A stretch of DNA of 64,000 nucleotides from Bacteroides fragilis (lineage in GTDB: Bacteria > Bacillota > Clostridia > Lachnospirales > Lachnospiraceae). The notes beneath the pieces are model-generated. The model was given only the letters and a program-made list of their open reading frames with translations, ran no database searches and was not told where the DNA came from. How positions within the stretch are numbered: position 1 is the first letter of the stretch; each line of letters starts with the position of its first letter. Shown in pieces: positions 25,813 through 33,300 of the stretch. The translations under genes were made by a program, and so were the position numbers. The DNA lies in contig JAMPFK010000005.1 of NCBI GenBank assembly GCA_023664485.1, forward strand, positions 55,638 to 119,637. Reading direction: 5' to 3'.

Positions 25813-25883
25813 CAGGGGCAGTAGGAATCGAACCCACATCGATGGTTTTGGAGACCACTGTTCTACCTTTGAACTATGCCCCT
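25813..25883 (-). tRNA. tRNA-Trp (CCA)
   Basis: The reverse strand forms a cloverleaf with acceptor arms AGGGGCA/TGCCCCT, an anticodon loop CTCCAAA with anticodon CCA, and a T-loop GTGGGTTCGATTCCT. The discriminator is G. No CCA end is encoded. Confidence 0.9.
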
Positions 25884-25931
25884 ATTTATAAGGTATCCGG
25901 TGAAAAATTTCTTTTGCAATCACCGAACTGT

Positions 25932-25961
25932 ATTATAGCATAGATGGCCATGCTTTCGCAA
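25932..25961 (-). promoter_or_regulatory. Promoter of tRNA-Trp
   Basis: On the minus strand, TTGCGA (25956-25961), an 18-base spacer and TATAAT (25932-25937), about 50 bases from the tRNA 5' end. Confidence 0.6.
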
Positions 25962-25988
25962 GCCCTTTTTTTCAGGAGCGGGATATTG

Positions 25989-25994
25989 TATAAT
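25989..25994 (+). promoter_or_regulatory. Possible -10 element of the STAND operon
   Basis: TATAAT lies 81 bases before the small membrane-protein gene. No good -35 is visible; the stretch upstream is only T-rich. Confidence 0.35.
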
Positions 25995-26074
25995 AAAAAT
26001 AATACAGTGCCGGGGGACGCTGGACGATTTTTATCTGTATCAGATAAAGTAAAAAGATGATTGGGGGCATGGGG

Positions 26075-26338
26075 ATGGACTTTTTAGCGCGGTTCCTGAA
26101 TATGATCGATCCGTCAACAGTATTGGGAGCGTTTCTGATAAGCGTCTGCGCTTCTTTATTCGTCGGCTTTTTTTCCAGGAAGAAAGAAAAGGGCGGGAAG
26201 GAAAACCGCATAACGGTAAAAGAAGCAAAAAATATTGATCAGGACGTCGGGGAAGAGACAAAACATTATTTTCATAAAAAGAATACGATCAGGGCGGATA
26301 AAGTCACCGGGAATATCAGACAGGACGTGAGAAAATGA
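26075..26338 (+). CDS. Small single-pass membrane protein paired with a STAND NTPase
   Basis: 87 residues from ATG 26075, where GGGGG at about 26063 is best spaced; ATGs at 26057 and 26069 are alternatives. One hydrophobic helix (TVLGAFLISVCASLFVGFF) is followed by a basic run (SRKKEKGGKEN) and a polar C-terminal tail of about 50 residues. The tail has strand-like phrases such as KNIDQDVGEETKHYF and RADKVTGNIRQDV. It overlaps the next gene by four bases (ATGA), showing translational coupling. No family is recognised. It may tether or gate the NTPase at the membrane, or be a membrane effector. That role is inference. Confidence 0.65.
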   Translation: MDFLARFLNMIDPSTVLGAFLISVCASLFVGFFSRKKEKGGKENRITVKEAKNIDQDVGEETKHYFHKKNTIRADKVTGNIRQDVRK

Positions 26339-28935
26339 ATATCAATACCAGAAAAAATGTCATAAAAATAGGGAATGCGGAAGGGGCAAAGATTATTGTC
26401 GATTCTAACATAATCGTACGGCCCGGCAGGAAAAAAATAATGAAATTCCTGACGGAACAGCCCTCTTATCTGGATGAAACAAACGTTATCTGCAGGAAAA
26501 AGGAAATAAGCGATCTGCAGGCGTTGATACATCAGGAAAAGAGCTTTGTTATTATCAATGGATTCGGAGGAATCGGGAAATCGGCGATAGCGAAGCTTTT
26601 ATATCATAAAATGCACCAGGAATTTGAGCAGGCCGCCTGGATTCCTTATGAAAAAGATTTGAAGTCAAGTTTTATTTCTTCGATTTTCCCATCCATAGAC
26701 GCGCGGCTGAGCCAAAAGGAGATTACACTGGAGGAAAGATGGAAGATTTTATCGGATTCCCTTATGAATAATGGGTTAAAAAAATTATTTTTTATTGATA
26801 ACGTGGAATATAATATTAAGAACGAACAGGATCCGTTAAAGGATACGAATTTAAAGAACATAAGCGGCTGGCCGGATACGACAGTCGTTATTACTTCCCG
26901 GTACGACCGGTTGTTTTCCTACCGGACATATGAAGTGGGGTTTCTGGACGACCGCTCCTGTCTGGAATTGTTCCTTTACTATCTGCCGCAAAAGGCGTTT
27001 TATGCAGATGGCCTTATAAAGGGCGGCGGGGGAGAAGAAAAGATTATGGAGCTTGTCCATCTCGCATTGAATCATACCCTGACGATTGAATTATTGGCAA
27101 AAGGCGCGAAATATGAAAGGAGTCTGGACGAGTATATCGGGAAACTGCGGGAAAATGGATTTCAGTCCGTGGATTCTGCCGTTGTGGAAACGAATTATGA
27201 CTTAAAAAAAGAACTGATAATCGAGCATTTGAAGATATTGTTCGATCTGCAGAAAAGAAATGAATCTGAAAAAAAAACGCTGCTGAATTTTTCCGCGCTG
27301 CCGACGCTGGAAAAGATATCGATCGATGAAGCGGAACGATGGATGAACCTGAATAAGACAGACTGCGCCAATCTGGAGGAGGAAGGCTGGCTGGATTACG
27401 GCGGGGGATTTTTTTCGATTCACCCCTTGATCAAAGAAATCATTTTATCGAATTATTCTGATGGGATTCTGCCCTGTGGCTCCCTGGAATTTTTTGTGGA
27501 GTATATAGCGGACGAAAAGAACGGTTTTTTTAACGATACGGATAAATATACGCTGACGAACCGCAAATTAAATATTGTCCATAATCTGATAAAGTGCGTC
27601 GGTATGAAAAAGAAGGAACCGTTTGTTTCCTTATATTCTGAAATCGCGAAAGCATACAGGATGCTCGGCCTGTATGAGAAGGAACTGGAATACCTGAAAT
27701 ATGACCTGCGCCTGAAAAAGGAAATTTACGGGGAAAACTCCGCCAGTACCGCAGGAACCTATAACAGCATAGGATTGAACCGCTGTCATATCGGAAACTG
27801 GAAAGGCGCGCTTGCTTATTTACAGAAAGCGAAGCAGATCTATGCGGCTGCAGCGCAGGAGAATACCCCGGAAATGGTTGAAATCTATGATAATCTGGGC
27901 GTGGTCTATAAGGATATGGGAAAAACCTCCGTAGCGCTGCGGTATTTTGAACAGGCGTTATCTATGTGTGAAACGCAGTTTGGCAGGGAGCATACGAGAA
28001 CGGCGGAAATCTGCGAACATATATCGATCGTATACTGGATAGCCGGTGATTATGGGCAGGCTCTGAAATATAATAAGGACGCATTGGATATCTATGAAAA
28101 AAATCTTGATAAGGATCATGTGAATATAGGGAAAACTTATAATTTTACCGGAATCATGTACAGCGATATGGGCGATTATAAAAACGCGCTGTTCTATTAT
28201 CAGAAGGCTGTCGGGATCGTTGAGGATAAGCTCGGAGAAAATCATCCTTATACGGCGAAAGTATATAACAATACAGGAATCGTTTACTGGAATATGGGAA
28301 ATTACGAAAAGGCGATCCAGTATTATGCGCTGGCTTTAAAAATAAACAAAGAGCGGCTGGGGGGCAGTCATCCGGAAACCGCAAAAGTATATAATAATAT
28401 CGCGCTCGTATATCATGACAGCGGGAACAATGAAAAGGCCCTGAAATATTATGAAAAATCCAGGAAGGCCTACGAAATTTCCTGCGGGAAAGAGCATCCG
28501 GAGACCGCAAGGACCTACAGCAATATAGCGGTCGTTTATTGCGATATGGGTGATTATGAAACCGCGCTGAAGTATCACAGAACAGCGATCGATGTGCTGG
28601 AACAGAAACTGGGGGTAAAAAATTTTGAGACGATCAATGCCTATAACAACATCAGCCTGGCCCTGCGCGCTCTAAAGCGGTATTCAGAAGCGCTTGCGTA
28701 TCTTGAGACTGCGAGGGAATCCTGTGAAACATACGGCGGCGCTCACCTCGAAACCGCGAGAAGCTATCATAATATGGGATTGATCTACCGTGATATCCAA
28801 AATTATGAAATGGCAATAGAATGTTTTGAAAAAGCATTGTCCATCAGAACATTAAAATTGGGCGCCGGCCATGCCAAAACGAGGGAAACGAGGAAAAATC
28901 TGGAGGAAACAGAAAGCGAATGCGGGAAGAAATAA
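26335..28935 (+). CDS. STAND (NB-ARC) NTPase with ten TPR repeats
   Basis: 866 residues. The N-terminal 45 residues (IKIGNAEGAKIIVDSNIIV) are unassigned. An NB-ARC domain follows: CRKKEISDLQAL, Walker A GFGGIGKS (76-83), Walker B LFFIDN (151-156), the TSR motif VVITSRYDR (about 184-192), and a winged-helix segment ending in FSIHPLIKEII in the MHD-like place. Residues about 429-848 are ten 42-residue kinesin-light-chain-type TPRs (TAxxYNNxGxVYxxxGxYxxAL). Such STAND ATPases switch by nucleotide-driven oligomerisation after ligand sensing by the repeats; bacterial ones include antiphage proteins and regulators. No nuclease or TIR effector is fused; the upstream membrane protein may be the effector. 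Base use looks more A-rich than neighbours, hinting at transfer. Confidence 0.8.
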   Translation: MNINTRKNVIKIGNAEGAKIIVDSNIIVRPGRKKIMKFLTEQPSYLDETNVICRKKEISDLQALIHQEKSFVIINGFGGIGKSAIAKLLYHKMHQEFEQAAWIPYEKDLKSSFISSIFPSIDARLSQKEITLEERWKILSDSLMNNGLKKLFFIDNVEYNIKNEQDPLKDTNLKNISGWPDTTVVITSRYDRLFSYRTYEVGFLDDRSCLELFLYYLPQKAFYADGLIKGGGGEEKIMELVHLALNHTLTIELLAKGAKYERSLDEYIGKLRENGFQSVDSAVVETNYDLKKELIIEHLKILFDLQKRNESEKKTLLNFSALPTLEKISIDEAERWMNLNKTDCANLEEEGWLDYGGGFFSIHPLIKEIILSNYSDGILPCGSLEFFVEYIADEKNGFFNDTDKYTLTNRKLNIVHNLIKCVGMKKKEPFVSLYSEIAKAYRMLGLYEKELEYLKYDLRLKKEIYGENSASTAGTYNSIGLNRCHIGNWKGALAYLQKAKQIYAAAAQENTPEMVEIYDNLGVVYKDMGKTSVALRYFEQALSMCETQFGREHTRTAEICEHISIVYWIAGDYGQALKYNKDALDIYEKNLDKDHVNIGKTYNFTGIMYSDMGDYKNALFYYQKAVGIVEDKLGENHPYTAKVYNNTGIVYWNMGNYEKAIQYYALALKINKERLGGSHPETAKVYNNIALVYHDSGNNEKALKYYEKSRKAYEISCGKEHPETARTYSNIAVVYCDMGDYETALKYHRTAIDVLEQKLGVKNFETINAYNNISLALRALKRYSEALAYLETARESCETYGGAHLETARSYHNMGLIYRDIQNYEMAIECFEKALSIRTLKLGAGHAKTRETRKNLEETESECGKK

Positions 28936-28973
28936 TCCCGTACCGTTTCTGTTCCACTCCGGATTCCATACGT

Positions 28974-31046
28974 TTATTCTACTGGTTCTGCCGTTTCCAG
29001 TACGATGAAATCCCATCCGGGCAGCGTTATGCTGTCCCCGTCTTTTACGAATTCCTTTTTCACGGTATCCGTGCCTGCCAGCGGTCTGCAGTCCCTGCCA
29101 TGGTAAACTGCGGTCTGCATATCGTCCGAGTAATTCAGGAAATAAATGATTTCGTTTCCCGCATCGTTGACGCCGCGCTTGATAACGACGGGAAATACCG
29201 TATCCGGAAGCGGTATTTCCGCTTCCTTACAAAGATAACGCAGAAGATCCCTGAGGAGGGACCGATCAAAATAACAGCCCGCATAGGCGGCGCTTCCCTG
29301 TCCGAAACGATTACAGGTGACTGCGGCGTAAGAGCCCCAGTGGGGATGGTCATAGGAGGCCAGTACCTGGGCGGAGCCAGGCTGTAAAAGTTCCATCCAA
29401 TAATGAACGGAGACATCCGTATCCGTATTGCCGTGACCGGCGGGGTCATCCGTGCTGTCGGTCCGCTGGGAAAAAACGATATTTTTCAGTCCGACATTAG
29501 ACGCGTCTGTAAACTGGTCATAGGTCATGCCGAATACGTCGGTGAGGCCGTGAGGCTGGTCATCGGCGTAAATTTTTAACATCGGGTCGGAAAAGGCGGT
29601 TTTGAAAGTGGAGAACAGATGACCGCCCTGTTCCACATAGGCGCGCAGCGCATCGATGACCGTATCGGATACGCTGTAAAGCGCGGGCGTGATCAGCAAA
29701 GAGTATTGACTGAATAAGCCGATATCGTCACAGCTCAGGATATCGCATTCGATGTTCATTTCGTAAAGTGTGTCATAAATCCATCTGACGATATCGTTAT
29801 AGGAAAGCTTTGCGTGGATGGCGAACCACTGCAGCCCGGTGAGCGATTCGTTGGAAAGCAGCATAGCGGCGGAGGCTTTTTTCCTCAGATTTTTCAGCCG
29901 GCCGCCATAACGGGCAAATTCTTCACCGATTCGGCAGACTTCCCGGTAGGTGGCATTTTCTTTTAAATTGTGGCTGAGAATGCCCTTCCAATAGGATTCG
30001 ACCGCATTGTGGATCGAATGCCAATGCCAGTACATAACGGAATTGGAGCCGGAGGCGAGATGGCTGAAAGCCTGTAAGCGGAGCTGGCCTGGATAGGAAA
30101 GCCAGCCGGGATTGCCCTGCGCCTCAGTTTCCAGAATCAGATAGTTCCCCTTTTTGACAGAATAAGCGATTGCGCCGCCGAGAGAAATTTCAACCCCGGT
30201 CAGATCCTGCGCGGAAGGATGGTAAATATCGGCGCCCGACACGGTCAGAGGACGCGCGGCGTCCCAATGATCCACCTCCGGCTGTAACCCATAGGAAAAT
30301 CCCCGCCAGTCGTAGTCGAAATTCTGCGTGATGAACTGCTCCGGGCGCGCATACTCTTTGACAATACTGCACTGCCATGCCAGAAAGTCTGTGACCAGCT
30401 TTCTCTGGAATTTCTGATATTCGGCGCCGAGACTGCCGTTGATCGTGCCGCGGACATCGGGAAAATCCTCCCAGGAATTGATGCGGTTGCTCCAGTAATC
30501 CAGGCCAAATTCATGATTGAGGGCATTCAAATCGTGGTGGAAAAGTTCTTTTAAGTACTCGACGAATTTTTTCTGAGCATAGGGGCTGCAGGTGTCATAG
30601 GATTTGGTTTCATTGTCCAGCTGGAAACCGATGACGTGCCCGTAAGGAGCGGTTTCCTCCATCAGCCTGCGGATCATGCGTTCGGCATGCTTCAGGTACA
30701 TGGGATGCGCGATATCCATATTCTGCCTGCGTCCATAGCGTTCCTGTCCCTGATGCGTCTGCGTGATAATATCGGGATATCTGGCGGCAAGCCAGGTGGG
30801 GACCGCATAGGTCGGCATTCCTGCGATGACCTGGATGCCATACTTTTCGGATGCTTTCAGCATACGGTGTAAATGCGTGAAATCAAAAACATTATCCTGC
30901 GGTTCCCAGGTGCTCCAGGTGGATTCCGCGATGCGGATGACATTGAGATGCGCTTTTTTCATCATTTCCATATCGGTTTCGATCCGGTCATAGGGCAGAT
31001 ATTCGTCATAATACGCCGCCCCGAATAACAGTTTGTCTGTTTTCAT
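28974..31046 (-). CDS. Beta-galactosidase, GH42 family
   Basis: 690 residues from ATG 31046, with AGGGAGG at ideal spacing; the longer frame starts upstream of the operator. It begins with DKLLFGAAYYDEYLPYDR, the usual GH42 opening, and has a (beta/alpha)8 catalytic domain with acid/base Glu146 in GFQLDNETKSY and the probable nucleophile Glu306 in LILETEAQG. A glutamine-amidotransferase-like trimerisation domain follows (GLFSQYSLLITPALYSVS, LRAYVEQGGHLFSTF). No signal peptide, so it acts in the cytoplasm on imported galacto-oligosaccharides. It has an 18-base operator upstream identical to that before the GH53 operon. The exact linkage specificity is not readable. Confidence 0.9.
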   Translation of the reverse strand: MKTDKLLFGAAYYDEYLPYDRIETDMEMMKKAHLNVIRIAESTWSTWEPQDNVFDFTHLHRMLKASEKYGIQVIAGMPTYAVPTWLAARYPDIITQTHQGQERYGRRQNMDIAHPMYLKHAERMIRRLMEETAPYGHVIGFQLDNETKSYDTCSPYAQKKFVEYLKELFHHDLNALNHEFGLDYWSNRINSWEDFPDVRGTINGSLGAEYQKFQRKLVTDFLAWQCSIVKEYARPEQFITQNFDYDWRGFSYGLQPEVDHWDAARPLTVSGADIYHPSAQDLTGVEISLGGAIAYSVKKGNYLILETEAQGNPGWLSYPGQLRLQAFSHLASGSNSVMYWHWHSIHNAVESYWKGILSHNLKENATYREVCRIGEEFARYGGRLKNLRKKASAAMLLSNESLTGLQWFAIHAKLSYNDIVRWIYDTLYEMNIECDILSCDDIGLFSQYSLLITPALYSVSDTVIDALRAYVEQGGHLFSTFKTAFSDPMLKIYADDQPHGLTDVFGMTYDQFTDASNVGLKNIVFSQRTDSTDDPAGHGNTDTDVSVHYWMELLQPGSAQVLASYDHPHWGSYAAVTCNRFGQGSAAYAGCYFDRSLLRDLLRYLCKEAEIPLPDTVFPVVIKRGVNDAGNEIIYFLNYSDDMQTAVYHGRDCRPLAGTDTVKKEFVKDGDSITLPGWDFIVLETAEPVE

Positions 31047-31114
31047 AAAAAACCTCCCTGTAAATTGTGCATATCCGCTATTGTAATATGCCCGTTCTTT
31101 TGATACGCTATTAT

Positions 31115-31132
31115 TGAACAACCGTTTGCGCA
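31115..31132 (-). promoter_or_regulatory. LacI-type operator before GH42
   Basis: TGAACAACCGTTTGCGCA on the plus strand, an imperfect palindrome with a central CG as in LacI-family sites. The same 18 bases occur at 33215-33232. Confidence 0.75.
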
Positions 31133-31243
31133 ATAACATATATAAATTTTACCATGAAAAGGAAGAAAGGTAAAGGGCCTTTTGGATATAGAAATCGATT
31201 TTCAGGTATCATGCAGTTTAGTGTCGTCAGAACGGGGCAAGAA

Positions 31244-31390
31244 GGCCGGGGCATGCATAATTCCTTTGCCGGCACGCTTCCGCTCCGCGAAGAGCAGCAG
31301 CGGTACTAAGTTCAAAAGCCGTAAAGCGGCTTTTTCACTAAGTGCCGACGCTCTTCCAGAGCCGCCGCAGGAATTATGCATGCCCCGGCC
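31244..31390. repeat. 147-base palindromic element with perfect 22-base arms
   Basis: Bases 31244-31265 are the exact reverse complement of 31369-31390. Inside lies AAAAGCCG/CGGCTTTT at about 31315-31333, with a T-run, and other partial repeats. It lies in the gap between GH42 and the DUF305 gene, both on the minus strand, and holds no coding frame. Confidence 0.75.
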
Positions 31391-31414
31391 CTCTGCTTTC
31401 GCCTGTTATATTTT

Positions 31415-31993
31415 TTAGCAGGAAAGGCCGCGGAGGAGTTCCTTCATCTGGCGGATGCCCTGTTTCTGCGAGCTGATGATCGCCTGCAGGATGGGTTTCA
31501 GCTCCGGGCAGATGCAGTATTCCAGCGTGGTCTCGGAAAAGGCCACGGCGCCTTCATGATGCGGGAGCATTTCCCACAGGAAATTGCAGTCGATGGAATT
31601 GCACGATTTGGCGGTCTGCATACGGTGGAACATGGTCTGGAAAATTTCTTCCACCTGTTTTTGACAGGAGCACAGGTCATTTTTGGAATTGGTCTTTCCG
31701 GCGCAGCAGGGAAGGGCTTTTTCCATATTGTCGATGCTCTTCGTCTGTTCCGTAATGATATTGGAGGCGATGCGCTCAATATCACAGTTGGTCGTATATT
31801 TCAGCACATTCCGCGACATTTGGATGGCGGCCCTGTGGTGGGGAATCATCTGTACGATGAAATTATGGGAAATGCTGTCGGACAGTCTGGCGGTCGTCAT
31901 ACCGCATATCATTTCTTTCAGAATGCAGGCATAGGCGTCCAGATAATCGTTGGTGTTACGGGAAAAAGGAATCGTATGTTTGTTCGTTTCCAT
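31415..31993 (-). CDS. DUF305 protein with two MxPHHxxA motifs
   Basis: 192 residues from ATG 31993 with GGAGA upstream. It contains two copies of the DUF305 core, IVQMIPHHRAAIQM (around residue 48) and LWEMLPHHEGAVAF (around residue 145), a helical-bundle domain with paired histidines likely to bind metal. Cysteine-rich stretches lie between (CCAGKTNSKNDLCSC). No signal peptide is present, unlike many copper-related DUF305 proteins. It is divergent from the LacI regulator gene, 111 bases away. A metal-binding role is inferred from the family. Confidence 0.8.
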   Translation of the reverse strand: METNKHTIPFSRNTNDYLDAYACILKEMICGMTTARLSDSISHNFIVQMIPHHRAAIQMSRNVLKYTTNCDIERIASNIITEQTKSIDNMEKALPCCAGKTNSKNDLCSCQKQVEEIFQTMFHRMQTAKSCNSIDCNFLWEMLPHHEGAVAFSETTLEYCICPELKPILQAIISSQKQGIRQMKELLRGLSC

Positions 31994-32103
31994 AAAAAAG
32001 TCTCCGTTTCTATTTGATAAAAGTAAGGATCTCTGCATTATATTATGCGGGAATGGAACGATATGTTATGAAGCGCAGGAATGGAAAGGCAGGTGCCGCT
32101 TTT

Positions 32104-33120
32104 ATGGCAGAGGATAAAAATCTGACGATAAACGATATCGCCGATGCGCTGGGAGTCTCCAAAACGACCGTCTCCCGCGCTATTTCCGGCAAAGGGCGCA
32201 TTGGTGCAAAGACCCGGAGCAGGGTCCGCCAATACATCGAAGAACATCATTATACGCCCAACGTAATCGCAAAGGGGCTGGCGCAGTCGAGAACCTATAA
32301 TATCGGGCTGGTGATACCGGGGGATTATAATATCGTGGAGCTTCCTTTTTTTCAGAACTGTATGCTCGGTATCAGCAAGATCGCCTCTTCGATGGACTAT
32401 GACGTGCTTGTTTCCATCGTTACGGCCGACGATATTTCCAGACTGCAAAGGGTCGTCGTCAATCACAAGGTGGACGGATTTATCTTAACCCGCACGCTCG
32501 TAAGGGATGCGCCGGCAGCGTATTTAAAAGAAACGGGAATTCCTTTTGTTGCGATAGGCAGCACGGAAGACGCGTCGGCGGTATGGATCGATAACGATCA
32601 TCAAAAGGCCTGCCGGGAGCTGACGGGCCGGCTCATCGGGCAGGGAATGGAACGGATAGCGCTGATCGGAGGAAGCCGGAATCATATGGTGAACCGGTAC
32701 AGGGTGCAGGGGTTTGAGGATGCCTGCAGGCAGGCCGGGAAAAAAGCGGTTTTCAGCAGCGGGAACTATATTTTTTCGGATATAGAAGATATGGAAGCGG
32801 TGGAGGAAATTATCGGAAAACTGCTGGAGGAGAAAATCCAGTGCATTATTTCCACGGACGATTATTTGTGCGGCTGTGTATTAAACAGCTTACAACAGAG
32901 AAAAATAAGAGTGCCGGAGCAGGTAAAAGTCGCGTCTTTTTATGACAGTTCTTTTCTGGAAAATTATACGCCGTCCGTGACTTCCATTCAGTTCGATATC
33001 GAGGAGCTCGGAAAGACGACCTGTAAAACGCTCCTCGCCATGATAGGCGGCCGGGAGGTTCCGCATCGGTCGCTTCTCGGCTACCGGATTTCCATGCGGG
33101 AATCGACGAAAGGAATATAG
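32104..33120 (+). CDS. LacI-family transcriptional regulator of the galactoside locus
   Basis: 338 residues from ATG 32104 (upstream ATGs at 32056 and 32071 add non-homologous residues). The N-terminal helix-turn-helix is LTINDIADALGVSKTTVSRAI (residues about 6-26), followed by the hinge YTPNVIAKGLAQSRT. The periplasmic-binding-protein-like core has IGLVIPGD, DGFILTRTL, ERIALIGGS, and the C-terminal VASFYDSSFLENYTPSVTSIQFD. It probably senses a galactoside or its product. Identical 18-base operators lie upstream of the flanking GH42 gene and the unknown/GH53 operon, which makes this the likely regulator of both. Whether it represses or activates is inferred only from operator position. Confidence 0.88.
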   Translation: MAEDKNLTINDIADALGVSKTTVSRAISGKGRIGAKTRSRVRQYIEEHHYTPNVIAKGLAQSRTYNIGLVIPGDYNIVELPFFQNCMLGISKIASSMDYDVLVSIVTADDISRLQRVVVNHKVDGFILTRTLVRDAPAAYLKETGIPFVAIGSTEDASAVWIDNDHQKACRELTGRLIGQGMERIALIGGSRNHMVNRYRVQGFEDACRQAGKKAVFSSGNYIFSDIEDMEAVEEIIGKLLEEKIQCIISTDDYLCGCVLNSLQQRKIRVPEQVKVASFYDSSFLENYTPSVTSIQFDIEELGKTTCKTLLAMIGGREVPHRSLLGYRISMRESTKGI

Positions 33121-33178
33121 GGAGCGCTCTTGTGCAAAATAGATAAAATACTGCGCCGGAAATAGTAAAATATAAACA

Positions 33179-33207
33179 TTGACAGCGGATGCTCCGTTTG
33201 TTATCCT
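33179..33207 (+). promoter_or_regulatory. Promoter of the unknown/GH53 operon
   Basis: TTGACA (33179-33184), 17-base spacer and TATCCT (33202-33207). The operator starts eight bases after the -10, at the likely transcription start. Confidence 0.75.
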
Positions 33208-33214
33208 GACCATA

Positions 33215-33232
33215 TGAACAACCGTTTGCGCA
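33215..33232 (+). promoter_or_regulatory. LacI-type operator before the GH53 operon
   Basis: Same 18 bases as at 31115-31132, placed at about +1 to +18, a classic repressor position. Confidence 0.75.
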
Positions 33233-33300
33233 CCTGAAAAACAGGGAATTCTATAAGCCGCAGGCTGAAATATAAACAAAAAAGAAGAATGGAGGACAAC

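Larger units (their letters stand above)
31047..31414. other. GH42 upstream region and following gap
   Basis: The 368 bases between the GH42 start and the end of the DUF305 gene contain the operator at 31115-31132 and the palindromic element at 31244-31390. On the minus strand, TAAAAT near 31150 could be the GH42 -10 element, which would put the operator just downstream of the start site. No gene is seen. Confidence 0.4.

Noticed and set aside
25813..26075. tRNA-Trp as an integration site for the STAND operon
   Set aside because: No integrase and no repeat of the tRNA 3' end is seen; the operon lies on the 5' side of the tRNA.
28920..29387. A 155-codon plus-strand frame
   Set aside because: It overlaps the GH42 gene on the other strand and shows no ribosome site or family motif.
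31376..32017. A 213-codon plus-strand frame
   Set aside because: It is antisense to the DUF305 gene, whose two PHH motifs and ribosome site are clear.
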